Source of the DNA: Rugalucina vietnamica | Lineage: Eukaryota > Mollusca > Bivalvia > Lucinida > Lucinidae | Assembly (NCBI GenBank): GCA_964017185.1 | Contig: OZ024871.1 | Span: forward strand, 59,013,226 to 59,077,225 | Length of the DNA: 64,000 nt | Direction: 5' to 3' | Part shown: positions 10,796 through 21,905 of the stretch, in pieces | Layout of the letters: every line of letters starts with the position of its first letter | Position numbering within the stretch: the stretch's first letter is position 1 | Translations under genes and position numbers: made by a program | The notes under the pieces: generated by a model | Told to the model about the DNA's origin: nothing | Databases searched by the model: none | What the model saw: only the letters and a program-made list of their open reading frames with translations

Positions 10796-11365
10796 TTGAA
10801 ATGGAATACTCATATTTCCAATGTTTGTACAAAGGCTAACAAAACTCTTGGATTCTTGAGGAGAAATTTGTATTCTTGTCCCCCAGATGTGAAAGAAGCA
10901 GCTTATAAAGGACTGGTGCGGCCGGTCTTGGAATATGGAAGCTCAGTTTGGGACCCTCACACTCTTGGCCTCCAAGAACTGGAAAAGGTCCAAAATCGTG
11001 CGGCAAGGTTTGTGACGGGAAATTATCTTTTTGAAACTGGGAGCACAACTGGCATTTTAGGTCAACTGAAATGGGAATCTCTTAAGAAAAGGAGGAAGGA
11101 TAGTAGATTTATATTGCTATACAAAGGTCTAAAGGGTAAAGCCAGAATACCAACAGATGACCTTATCCCAAAGAATAGGCGTTGTAGAAATCAACACTCT
11201 TTGGCTTTGCAGATACCTTCAGCTAGCAAAGAAGCGTACAAAAGTAGTTTCTTTCCACAGACTATCAGGGACTGGAATGACCTCCCTGATTCACTTATCT
11301 CCTCTGCTGAAATGTCTGATGACTGTGTGTCCAAGTTCGCTTCACTCGTGCGTTCAAGGGACTAA
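10796..11365 (+). pseudogene. LINE ORF, C-terminal thumb and tail domain
   Basis: 189 open codons reading WNTHISNVCTKANKTLGFLR, LVRPVLEYGSSVWDPH, LEKVQNRAARFV, LLYKGLKG and FFPQTIRDWNDLP. These are the conserved C-terminal blocks of CR1/L2-type LINE proteins. The true stop is TAA at 11363-11365, followed by a short 3' UTR (GGTGAAATAATGTCATTTGG) and the ATTCAG tail. Confidence 0.85.
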
Positions 11366-11453
11366 TTTCTCCCCCATCCGAACCCCCTGGTGAAATAATG
11401 TCATTTGGCGTGTCACCAGTAAACTATTCAGATTCAGATTCAGATACAAAGTA

Positions 11454-11880
11454 AAATACAGATTGATGACCTGAATCTCACACTCATGGTAGACCTTTTT
11501 TTCTTGCAGACTAGTGTGTCTTACCATTACATGATATTAACATCAATTCTATTTTTAGCCAACATTACTCATTTCTAGAAAATGTTTATGTTTTACCAAT
11601 CTGACCATTGGATATTACTTGTGTTTTGTTCTTGTATTTCACAGAAAATTGCTCCTCATCTAGCTATGTTAATGTAGCAATCCCTCGAACTTTCATTAAT
11701 TACTGTATTTGTTCTATTCAGCACACAATTTAGCTTCAATAAGCACAAACTGAGCATAGGGAAAACTCTGCAGGGCTAGCATATCAGGATTTTACAATTG
11801 TTTTGTAACCTATATTTCTTAGTAGGCACATTTAAACTAAGTCATAAATAAAATGGTTTAGTATACACTTATTTCATGCT
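11454..11880. other. AT-rich intron sequence, nothing recognised
   Basis: No open frame, repeat or splice-site pair of note was seen. Confidence 0.5.
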
Positions 11881-12215
11881 TCAGCAGGCAATAGTGCAAA
11901 ACATTTAACCCCGAGGTGCAGATACTGACTTAGCAGGCTATTGTCGTGTCAAGTCTGTATCTGCACCGAGGGGAAAAATGTTTTGCACTATTGCCTGTTT
12001 AAGCTTGAAATCTAATTACATTGAAGTCATGTGAATAAGCATGTAACCAGGCAATAAACAGCTGGCCAGGTAATTATAGAATTGTCTATTGCCTGCTACC
12101 ATTTCCTGTAACATTCTTGTAACATTGCAGTCATGTGACATATCATATGATCAGGCCATCCACTGATCACTGACTAGGCAACAGAATTTTCTATTGCCTG
12201 GTACTGTTTCATGAT
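11880..12215. repeat. Palindromic element carrying CAGGCAATAG motifs
   Basis: GCAGGCAATAGTGCAAAAC (11885) pairs with GTTTTGCACTATTGCCTG (11981), and the inner ACCCCGAGGTGCAGATAC pairs with GTATCTGCACCGAGGGG, forming a hairpin of about 115 bases. The word recurs as CCAGGCAATAAACAG (12046), TCTATTGCCTGCTACC (12091), CTAGGCAACAGAATT (12174) and TCTATTGCCTGGTACTG (12193). Non-coding. Confidence 0.7.
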
Positions 12216-12406
12216 ACAATACTTCACAATACTGGAATAGAGGAAAATAATAAATAGCCTTTTATATACAATTTTTGATGTAATAAGGTATTAAATAAAA
12301 TATTTCATAAACATTTGAATATTAACATTGCATCACCACTCGAATTTGGACTCACTAAATCAAGCAGATGATGTGTTGAATTCATTATTAGACATGTAGA
12401 ACTTAC

Positions 12407-12503
12407 CGGGTCTAAACCAAATGGGTAAGGCCCATCAGTATCAGAGTTGAAGAAATCCTCTGGCTTCAACTTCAGATTTGGAGAGTGGTCCAAGGCAGAC
12501 TGT
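12407..12503 (-). CDS. ATP6V0A: V-ATPase V0 subunit a, internal exon (fourth visible)
   Basis: The minus-strand translation is QSALDHSPNLKLKPEDFF then NSDTDGPYPFGLDP. It matches the short variable luminal loop plus the invariant GPYPFGxDP that precedes IWxxA in all a subunits. The acceptor is ATTATTACAG (12504-12513). The donor is GTAAGTTC just below 12407. The exon is 97 bp. Its first base completes a Thr codon begun at 55352, and it ends on a codon boundary that joins exactly to IWQAS at 5414. Phase agreement across a 42.8-kb intron on one side and a 7.0-kb intron on the other is the main support. Confidence 0.93.
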
Positions 12504-12513
12504 CTGTAATAAT

Positions 12514-12560
12514 ACCAGAGGACCAATGGTCCTGTAAACGCTCTCCTGAGACCTGAGATA
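12514..12560 (+). mobile_element. HX-A 5' end fragment abutting an exon
   Basis: ACCAGAGGACCAATGGTCCT and the following TGTAAACGCTCTCCTGAG are the 5' terminus of HX-A. Similarity is lost after ACCTGAGATATAT (about 12563). The element begins about ten bases from the 3' splice site of the exon at 12407-12503, so in the transcript it occupies the region just upstream of that AG. Confidence 0.8.
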
Positions 12561-12578
12561 TATGAACCTCAATGTGAC

Positions 12579-13669
12579 AAAATGTACCTTCGGACATTCT
12601 GACGCTACTAGTAGAAAACTGCATAAAAGCTGAAAAATCATGTAATATATATTTTAGAAATACCACTGTACTTGCTAACTTTGAACACTGGGCTACCGAT
12701 TAATCGAATTTTGAAACATATTTTATGTCAATATTTGGAGTTATCTGCCCTTGTTTTAGACCAAAAGATACTTAATTTTCCTTCATCTATTGTCAAACGG
12801 TAACCATAGCAACCATTCAGTCACCAAAATAGACAAAATTGTTTTGACAAATTGTCTGTTAAGATAATATGCTTCTGTCTAAAAAATAGGTTCTTGCAAA
12901 TGGTTAAACAATTTTAACCTTTATCATGCTGAGATTTATTTTTTTCCAATATCGTGTGCCACTGAGGTTTTTTTTTTTTTAAAAAATCGCTTTTTTACCA
13001 CTTTTCAGGCTTCAAAAAACACTATGTTGCATTTTCCAAAAAGCTAATACTTGCTTTGGGAGAGTGATACAAGTCTGTATATCGCTATGTTTTGTGTCTA
13101 AACATCATTAAATCCATCAATGAGCCGCCATTTTAGCATTCAACAAGTCTGTAATTGTGATTTCTTACCAAAATCCCAGTTCAAATGCGTTTTCTAGGCT
13201 TAAAATGCCAAAAAACAACCTCAATGCTGACAATTTCCTGATTCAGTTTTTTGCACACGTCACCTTGAAGTATAGCGCGTACGCCAATGAAAGCACTCTC
13301 ACTGTTTACAAAGGTAATGTGTGCAAAAAATGGAGGAAAAAAATCAAAGTCCGATCGGGCAAACAATTGCACCTTCAGTGGCACAAGGATACTTTCTCAC
13401 AGGCGCACGATAGCGCCGACAGCAAGTTAAAGGTTAAGCAACTGCATCAAGTTTTGTAGACATTACTTACAATCAGAAATGCATTGCGCAACATTGACGG
13501 CAGTTTTTAGAACAATGATGTCTGTAGGGTTCGTATAGTAAATTGGTCATAATTACCAAATTAACTTGAATAATCCGATCAAATAAATACTATAAGACTC
13601 TAGAAACATTATACGTCCCAAGTAAAATTGTTTTTCTAATACTCAAACAAATGTCCGAAGGTACATTTT
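12579..13669. mobile_element. Inverted-repeat element, about 1.1 kb
   Basis: A perfect 20-bp pair bounds it: AAAATGTACCTTCGGACATT at 12579-12598 and AATGTCCGAAGGTACATTTT at 13650-13669. The interior is AT-rich. An apparent 100-codon frame at 13157-13459 has no recognisable motif and is probably chance. It may have replaced or interrupted the rest of the HX-A copy at 12514. Confidence 0.6.
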
Positions 13670-13679
13670 CTCATGTTAT

Positions 13680-14179
13680 GGCCCATACAGTCAGGGAAAC
13701 TCGCCGAATACTGCGATGTTGCCAACATAGCGCTAAACCGCGATGTTGCAGAAAATGGCGGGCTCAACATCTTAGAATTCCGCGATATTTGAATTTTTCA
13801 AGCGTTTTTGTGATCCTGTACAAAGGCAATTGATCCTTTACAAAATATGAGTATAAATTTTGGTAAATTAATCAATTATCTAAATTCTTACCGCTGCGTT
13901 TGAAAAATCTACTGATGCGTTTGTTAATTGCGAGCATTTAAAGACCGAGAGGTTTCTGGACTTTGAAGACACAATTTTTATGTATTTCGTCTGCTCTTCA
14001 TTTCTTCCGTATATCCCTCCAATGGTTTCAGAGGCACCACCCAATGGGGTGACAAACTGTCCACTATTCTATTTTGAAATTTTCTTTCAACAATAATTAT
14101 GCAATCTTGAATGAATACATATAACTGTCGATTTTGTAAGCTGTCAGGTACATCTAACATATGTATGCACGAATGTCTC
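13680..14179. other. Non-coding; holds a repeat fragment shared with about 24.2 kb
   Basis: CAGGGAAACTCGCCGAATAC at about 13692 reappears in reverse complement at about 24218-24237 (GTATTCGGCGAGTTTCCCTG). Adjacent GCGATGTTG words here correspond to CAACATCGCG words there. The rest (about 13760-14179) shows nothing recognisable. Confidence 0.5.
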
Positions 14180-16019
14180 TTGTAGCTCTGTCACACATTC
14201 AGGTATCTGTTACCATAAACGTCATATTCACGTATCAGCGGTGTATCGCTAGCGTATCTATGAGAATTTTGATACGCTGAGGTTTGAGGCGCATTTTTTC
14301 AGGCAACGTATGTACCACGTACGTGTGACGTTCCTGCTACATTCCCCTGGCGTATCAGTGACGTATCTGTATTCGTATGGAATTTCACTTTCGTATGTAC
14401 GACGTATCAAGGCGTATGTGCTACGTGACCTATGTATGGCGTATGAAGCGCACGCTGACGTTTCTATGGCGTATGTATTATAGAGGAGACGGTGGGTAGG
14501 GAAATTTTGCGTTTCGCACAACACCCTCCACATACTAGGTTTGATACTATGGGTGGCTTCTTTGATCAATATAAAGAGCTTCTAGGCACGTTGTCGCCCT
14601 GTGATATGGTGCATTTGTCCTCCAGAAGCCGTTACGCATGTTACCAATTCAAACCAGAAATGTGCTCTAAGTTTGTAAAATACACTATGAATCTCTAATC
14701 TGAATTCCAAACCTCAATGTATCAATATCATCTGATGAAAGGATGTTACGGGCACATATATTGATATATTTAATCATTTTCATGCATCGATGGTGTTACG
14801 TATGTTACATTCTCAAAACAGCCTGTGTAAATGTTAATTACAGAACAGTAAGCTATTTTAATATACTTTTCTTTGCGAATTTCACTTTTAATACACTACG
14901 GGTGGCTTCGTTAATCAATATAAAGATTTTCTATGCACGTTGTCGCCAAATGGTACGGTGCATTTGCCATGCAGAAGCCGTTACGCACGTCGTATGTTAC
15001 CCATTCAATGCAGAAATATACTCTAAGTTTGAAAAATGCACCATGAATCTCTAAAATAAATTCCAAACCTAAATATATTAATGTCATCTGATGAAAGAAT
15101 GTTACTGGTACATGTTTTGGTACTTTTAATCACATATATGCATCGATGGTGTTACGTATGTTACATTTTCAAAGCAGACCGTTCAGAATTTAATTACAGA
15201 ACAGTAAGCTATTTTAATATACTTTTCTTTGCACATTTATATTTAAGATAACTGGTCTAAAAGACACTTATTCCTTTTCTTTTATAAACCTGAAAAAACT
15301 AATCATTATGTCATTTATAGTCGAAAGTTATTGCATATAGTCCACAGTAACTCACTTCAGATTATGAAAGAATAAAGTGTTCAAAGTCAACTATGAACAG
15401 ACAAGTTTGAAGGAAAGAAGAAAAAATATACAATCATCGTGTTGTAGATCAATAACATATATGCCTTCTTTAAGTTGAATGCTCACTGCTTTGCCAGAAA
15501 TGTGTACTTTTGATTGGTAAATATAGTAACGTATGTAACACATGATTATTAAATATCAAAAATCAGTTTTAATGATTTTAATGCCGATAAAATACTCTTC
15601 GCTGTATGTAATTATGATTTAGCACTAATTTAGAAATCATATAAGATATAGCAAATATTCAAGAGTGTAATCCGGTTGCCAGTGAACTTAAAGCGCGCAC
15701 ACCCAAACCACAAAATCCCAAAGCATGTTTTACACCATTGTTAGTATCCAGTGTTATGAAATGACATTATCAACACCGTCGGTCACTATTTCTTAAGTTA
15801 CATTTCACAAAGCTTGCCAATATTAGTAAGCAAATATCAATGCGGGTGACGGGCGATTTAATAGTAACGTATGTAACACATTTTTCACTTAAAATTTTAG
15901 GTGTTAAAACCTTAGGAAAACAAATGGAAATAAGACATAATAACTGTCACCTTAAACTTGTTTTCCGATTTCCGGATTATGAATTGACTCGCCGGTCATA
16001 CAAAAGCACAACTCTGCGC

Positions 16020-16195
16020 ATGCTAGTTCATTTTGTCTGGGTTCGGGGCACATGTGAGATAAGCCAAGTTCTGCTTGCGCGTGTGCCAGATGGTTTTTTT
16101 CTCGGGGTTCTCCCGTTTTCGCCCCACTTACTGGTTGGCCCGTCTCATATGAGCTGAAATAATATTGAAAGGGACGTTAAACGGAAAAAAAAATG
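16020..16195 (+). repeat. SINE-like 3' tail
   Basis: The segment ends GAAAGGGACGTTAAACGG followed by an A-run. GGGACGTTAAAC is a tail word I associate with molluscan SINEs. Upstream GGTTCTCCCGTTTTCGCCCC and GGTTGGCCCGTCTC would belong to its body. The tRNA-related head was not identified, so it may be truncated. Confidence 0.4.
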
Positions 16196-17429
16196 TTCAG
16201 TCCTTGGTCATGAGCATTGCTTCAATATAAGTACCATTGATGTTCCAGACATTGCCTGACGCGGTTGTTTTGTTTGATTTTGAGTTGATGCTTAACAGCA
16301 TAGTCAACAGCTATTGTCATATTGAGACGTTGACTCCATTTTATGGGACTTTTGCCCGAAAATCGGGTGCCATGACATCCAAACAATACTTTAAATATAA
16401 CCACCCAAGTAAGCCACTACGGCTTATACGTATGGATGGTTTGATTTTAAAACACTTTTCCTGGTCAGGCTCAGGCCTGAGCGGTTAACCAGTAATAAGA
16501 TGGTCAGTAAGTAGCGTATAAGCTATGCCTGGGGGCAAAAGAAGCCCATCTATTTCTTAAGGACCCGATGAGCGGGGCCCATATTCCCATCCGACCAACT
16601 TTCTGAGGGATTCTGCTTAGGCTGATACGGTTGAGCATTTCTGCTAAGGCTGAAAACATGTTTTTGAAGTTTTCACGTTATAAATGTGTCATCAAACGAT
16701 CATGCTTTGGTGGTACATTTTCATTTGTGTAGCGCTAATGGCAACAGAACAAGTGACGGACACTATTTACACTTGAACCAGATTGCTCAGCAGATGAACA
16801 GAATCGGCAAATGGTTTTTCGTACACCTTCTTATGTGCTGTGGGGGTCGTTATCGTCTGTTCGCACAAGGTAGTTTGTGATTGATCGCTTTTCTCAGCAA
16901 CATTCCAAGCATTCCAAGTCTCACCTAAACTGCCATATTGTGTAATCATATAACTTCTATTTTCTTGAAGATATGGAATAGTCGAGAGTCTCACCAGGAC
17001 ATCAGTACTTGCTCAAAACGACAGACTGCTAGTATCGTGCTTTTTCAGGATTTCCAGCGTGGAACCATAATGTATTGCAATTATTTGGCTACAATAGACA
17101 GCAGCATAAAACCAAGACATCTAATTCATTTGATTGTACCGTCAGAAGCATCGTGGTTGATATGAAAATTCGCGTATCTGTGTCTTAATCGTCTAAAGTG
17201 CAGTTACGTGAACCCTGGCAAGAAAGCAGTTTCGTTATCTGTAAAAACGCATACACGTTGTTTGCACATCTTGTTCTATGTTCGGATTTCATACCGAGGG
17301 CCTTAAGAAATTCACATTTTGTGTAATTACTGCTTAACATTGGATTTTGCCACTCCCAGGGAACTGGTGTTGCAGGGCTAGTTAATGTCCTTCTTTATCG
17401 GGCATCCAATCTAATGGATTTAAAGTGCA

Positions 17430-17740
17430 GATTATATTTTTAGTTCGGTCCTTTGAGATCAGTAAAGATATCCAGAGTGTTCAAAACACTCACGTTTAGA
17501 AACATACTTCTAAGCAATTTTTCAATTATTTGACCCAATTTAGGAATATGTCTTTGATTTAGACTCCTCGTGTAATTCTCGAAATTGCAGCACAATTATA
17601 GTCTGACCTTCGTTGCCGGTTTAAAAAGGGCTACTGAAGAGGGTTCATTACCCGAAATTGCGCAATATAGTCCATAATATCTCCCTTTGAATGTTTTTGC
17701 TGCTTCCAATTTATTAACTCTACATGTATATATCAAACAC
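17430..17740 (-). repeat. Dispersed repeat R3, copy inside the 14-20 kb element
   Basis: On the minus strand, ACTGATCTCAAAGGACC and AATATAATCTGCACTTT match the sequence at about 60498-60540. The plus-strand words GGGCTACTGAAGAGGGTTCA and ACCCGAAATTGCGCAATA match about 30778-30818 (GGGTCACTGATGAGGATTCA, ACCCAAAATTGCGCAATA). A non-coding repeat of unknown class, about 300 bp. Confidence 0.55.
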
Positions 17741-20063
17741 TACCTCAAATCAATAGTTTCGAAAGGCGCACACAAGCTGTGAGGAATACCACATATAGAA
17801 TAAAATAAATGAGTCCAGGAGTTTGAGGATAATATCCGCACATAGTTGGATGCGACCGTCAGTGTGATATTTGCGATGTCTTTGTCTTCCTAAGTCATTA
17901 AGTTCGCACATGTGAAAGATTCATCGTGGATCGTGGATCTTGTTCAAGGACACAACATGGCACCGAAGAGGTCGAACAACACAAACTCGCAATCAGGAGC
18001 AGACGCTTTTACGATGGGTCACCAAGTCATAATATATACCTTACAGTGCCCTACATGAAAAATGTGTTACATACGTTACCATGAGCATACTGACAAGTCA
18101 CCAGTGGGTCAACATATTCCAAACACCTTACTGTGTTCTATGCGAAAACAATTGCAGATAATTATGTGAGACCACTTTCATGTGAGCCGCAGCGCGCGAA
18201 ATCCCTCTTCCGACAATATTCCTTCTACACAGTAATACGCTCGTAGAATTTAGACGCTTGAAATTTCGGATTTAAGAAGAAGTTTAAATTATCTGTGTAG
18301 AGTAAACAAGTGTGCTGATCAGCTGTGCAGTAACTGCATCTTTGTTTTCATACAGGAAGAATCTGGTTTTCGCATGAAGCGGCTCACTATATATACATTT
18401 ATATTCACCAAAATGAAATCTACCCAATGTTTGAAATTTAAGGTGTTACATACGTTACCATGATCATACTTGCAAGTCACAGGCTGTGTATTTTAGCACA
18501 CTAAACATGTATTTATCAAAGAATAGAACTAAATAATTTACACAAACATATAACAGTTATTCATTTTGGTATTTTTGTTGAAACGCCTACTTTTCAAATG
18601 TTACAGCATACGGCGGTACCCTTAGGAAATGTTAAATTATTTAAAATAAACATATGATTTTGTGAAATAGCCAAGTTGAACTACTGGTCAATAAGAAAGG
18701 ACCTATCGTTTTTGGAATATGAAGAAAGAAATGCCAAAAACAAAAACGTTTTTGAACCCAAACCCCTATTTTCACGCCATAGATGTAGAAGTAACGTTTG
18801 TAACACCGTATAATGTCTAATTTCAACTTTTAAAGATCATAAAGCATGTCCGTTAAATTGTTCTAGCACCTGATATAATTAGTGTTGTTGCATGATTAAA
18901 GTGGATGGAGCATAGTAGGTTTCGCTATTTTGTTGGTACAAATATATTTTGAACATGTAACTTATGTAACGAGCTACAGAAATATTGTGCACCACTTGCC
19001 GGGGCGACAACGTGCCTAGAACTCATCTAGGATGACCAATGGACCAATTGCATACTGCAAACAAAGTATGTGGAGGGTGTTGTGCGATTTCGTTAAATAC
19101 GGTAGATACAGAATCTAGCGTCTCGCCTATTACGTTCCATTCTTATCTGCGGCGTATTTGTTTTGTACCAATTGCTTTTTAATACCTATGAGAACAAACG
19201 ATTATGTTCACTTTGTTCACTTTGTTCATGTAATGCTCACATTACAGTTATCAATTATCAGAGGTCAAAAATGCCACCAGAGAAATCTAGATAATCTAGA
19301 TTAACAAGGAAGAAAAATATCCTAGGGGGTGGGAGGGAAACATCACAAAGACAGAGGCTACACAGAGAGTAGCCTTGAAAGAATCCTGCAAGGCAACCCG
19401 GACCTCAAGAAACATTTGATCCATGACTTTGGAAAAACGAAAACATTAAATATAGATGCATTAAAGTTCTCTTGGAACGCTTTAAAATATTCCTAATACC
19501 CCCAACACGTCACACATACTCCACAGTAGCGAAACGTACGTCGCTGATACGCCGAAGATACGAAAAGAGTCAAGGATACGCCACACATAATTTCGCACAT
19601 ACCCACACATACGTTTCAGATACAAAAGGTACGTTGTACATAGGTCACTGTTATCAGGCATGTTAATCGCGACGTATGTGTGGCGTAACAGGAGAATGGG
19701 CTACGTATCTACTGTACCAGCCACGTTGCTTTCGTATGCACGACGTATCAGTGACGTATGCATGACGTATCGCCCCTGCCACGTCTTTGCTATGAAATTT
19801 TAAGTCCACACATAAAGCAATGTAGCACCTCCGCGTATGAGCAGTATGAGCTACATATGGAGGAGTATGAGCTAAGTATGCTTACGTATGTACGACATAC
19901 ATGTGATGTACCTTTCGTATCTTGATACGCCGTAGATACGTGAGTCGATACGCAATAGTGTGACAGTCCTATAACAGTTAGGGGCTGTCTAACACAGTGG
20001 GGACGAGCTGTCTTCTAAAGTGGAGCAAGTTGTCTTCTAAAGTGGGGCAAGTAGTGTTTAACA

Positions 20064-21904
20064 AGTAGCCCAAGGCCAACGATAGCTCACCTGAGAGGCA
20101 ACAAGTACAGTCACTGGACAAAGTTTTGTTGTTTTTTTTTTGTTTTTTTTTTTTAAGATCTGATCAAAATTAAAGATGCTGGAGTGGCCACAACACTAAA
20201 AATTGATTTTTCAAACATTCAAGGGCAGCTAACTCCACAGTCCAGGGTCGAATCTGGCTCAAATTCGAAGTCATCCAAGATGTTATGGTTATCCTTGTTT
20301 CTTCCAAGAATGGAGACGATCCGATCAAAATTGAAGGTGCTAGAGTGGCCACAATACAAAATACTGATTTTTCAAACACTAAAAGGCAGCTAACTCCGCA
20401 GTCAGAGGTCGGATCTGGCCGAAATTCGATCTCATCCGAGATATTGTAGTTATTCTTGTTACCTCAAGAATGAAGAAGATCCACTGAAAAACAAAGATGC
20501 TAGAGTGGCCACAACACAAAATATTGATTTTTCAAACACTCAAGGGCAGATAACTCCACAGTCAGAGGTCAGATCTGGTCGAAATTCGAACTCATCCGAG
20601 ATATTGAAGTTATCCTTGTTACCTGCAAGAATGAAGAAGATCCACTGTAAAACAAAGATGCTAGAGTGGCCACAACACAAAAAATTGATTTTTCAAACAC
20701 TCAAGGGCAGATAACTCTGCTGTCAGAGGTCGGATCTGGTCGAAATTCGAACTCATCCAAGATATTATGGACGTATTTGTTACTTTCAAGAATAAAGAAG
20801 ATCCAAATAAAAATGAAGGAGCTAGAGTGGCCACAACACTAAATACTGATTGTTCACAGAGTCAAGGGCAGATAACTCTGCAGTCAAGGATCAGTTCTGG
20901 CTGAAATTCGAACTCATCCGAGATGTTATGGCTATCCTTGTTACTTCCAAGTATGAAGAATTGATCAAAATTGAAGGTGGTAGAGTGGCCACAAAACAAA
21001 ATATTGATTTTTCAAACACTCAAGGGCAGATAACTCCGCAGTCAGAGGTCGGATCTGGTCGAAATTCGAACTCGTACGAGATGATATAGATGTCCTTCTT
21101 ACTTCCAAGAATAAAGAAAAAACAAATAAAAATGAAGGTGCTAGAGTGGCCACAACACTAAATATTGATTTTTCACACAGTCAAGGGCAGATAACTCTGC
21201 AGTCAAGGGTCGGATCTGGCTGAAATTCAAACTCATCCGAGATGTTATGGCTATCCTTGTTACTTCCAAGTATGAAGAAGATCCAATCAAAATTGAATGC
21301 GCTAGAGTGGCCACAACACAAAATATTGATTTTTCAAACACTCAAGGGCAGCTAACTCCACAGTCAGAAGTCCGATCTAGCTGAAATTAGAACCCATCTG
21401 AGATATTATAATTGTCCTTGTTACCTGCATGAATGAAGAAGATCCACTGAAAAATAATGGCACTAGAGTGGCCACAACATTTTTCCCATTATAAGTCTAC
21501 GGGGATTTTTCCAGACGCTCAAGGGCAGCTAACTCCGCAATCTGAGGTCGAACCTAGCCGAAATTCGAACTCATCCGAGATGTTATGGTTGTCCTTGTTA
21601 TTCCCAAGAATGAAGAAGATTGAATCAAAAGTGAAGTTGCTAGAGTGGCCACAACATTTTCCCCATTATAACTCAATGGGAGCTATCTGTTGCCATGGAA
21701 ACCAGAGTTCTGATCCGACCTGGCCCAAAATCTTATGCAACCTTTCCCCCTCCTCAATGATGCTTTAGATAAAATTTGATAACGATTGGCTTTGTTGTCT
21801 TAGAGATATTCAAGTTTGAAAATGTGAACGCAGACGCACGGACGGACGCCGGCTCGACTACTATACTATAAGCTCACCTGTGAGCCTTCAGATCAGGTAA
21901 GCTA
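20064..21904 (+). mobile_element. HX-B element with ten 161-bp tandem units
   Basis: It starts GTAGCCCAAGGCCAACG then ATAGCTCACCTGAG, and ends CTATAAGCTCACCTGTGAGCC followed by TTCAGATCAGGTAAGCTAA, so it shares HX-A's terminal boxes but has its own 5' hairpin and interior. GAGTGGCCACAA recurs at 20182, 20343, 20503, 20664, 20825, 20983, 21144, 21305, 21466 and 21643: a period of 158-161 bp, with the last interval 177. Units carry TTTTTCAAACACTCAAGGGC and AGAGGTCGGATCTGG. GACGGACGCC precedes the 3' hairpin. Confidence 0.85.
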
Positions 21905-21905
21905 A

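Larger units (their letters stand above)
7680..11453 (+). mobile_element. CR1-like non-LTR retrotransposon, near full length but inactivated
   Basis: A LINE lies on the plus strand, antisense to the host gene, inside the intron between exons 5414 and 12407. It runs from a short 5' region through the N-terminal zinc-finger region, apurinic-type endonuclease, reverse transcriptase and C-terminal domain, to a 3' tail ending in repeated ATTCAG units (about 11428-11450). The 5' boundary is uncertain. At least one nonsense change, several frameshifts and a small deletion break the reading frame, so it is not autonomous. A short 3' copy of the same tail occurs at about 63296-63366. Confidence 0.88.
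14180..19968. mobile_element. Large non-coding inverted-repeat element with GTTACnnnnGTTAC motifs
   Basis: The left end CTCTGTCACACATTCAGGTATC (14186) pairs with GATACGCAATAGTGTGACAG at about 19949-19968. An inner pair, CGCACAACACCCTCCACATAC (14515) with GTATGTGGAGGGTGTTGTGC (about 19067), supports long arms. The outer zones (14180-14480 and 19480-19960) are packed with CGTATC/CGTATG/GATACG words. GTTACnnnnGTTAC or its complement occurs at 14795, 15151, 15526, 15864, 18066, 18445, 18791 and 18957, often about 340-380 bp apart. Two tandem units of about 350 bp lie at 14545-14882 and 14893-15240. The longest frames are about 100 codons and unrecognisable. Confidence 0.6.

Noticed and set aside
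13157-13459. 100-codon open frame
   Set aside because: No recognisable motif, no splice context, inside an inverted-repeat element; chance length for AT-rich sequence.
15840-16157. 105-codon open frame
   Set aside because: Overlaps a GTTAC motif and a SINE-like tail; no domain.
20178-21760. CRISPR-like regular repeats
   Set aside because: Units are 161 bp tandem copies with diverged but homologous interiors, not short identical repeats separated by unique spacers, and the genome is animal.
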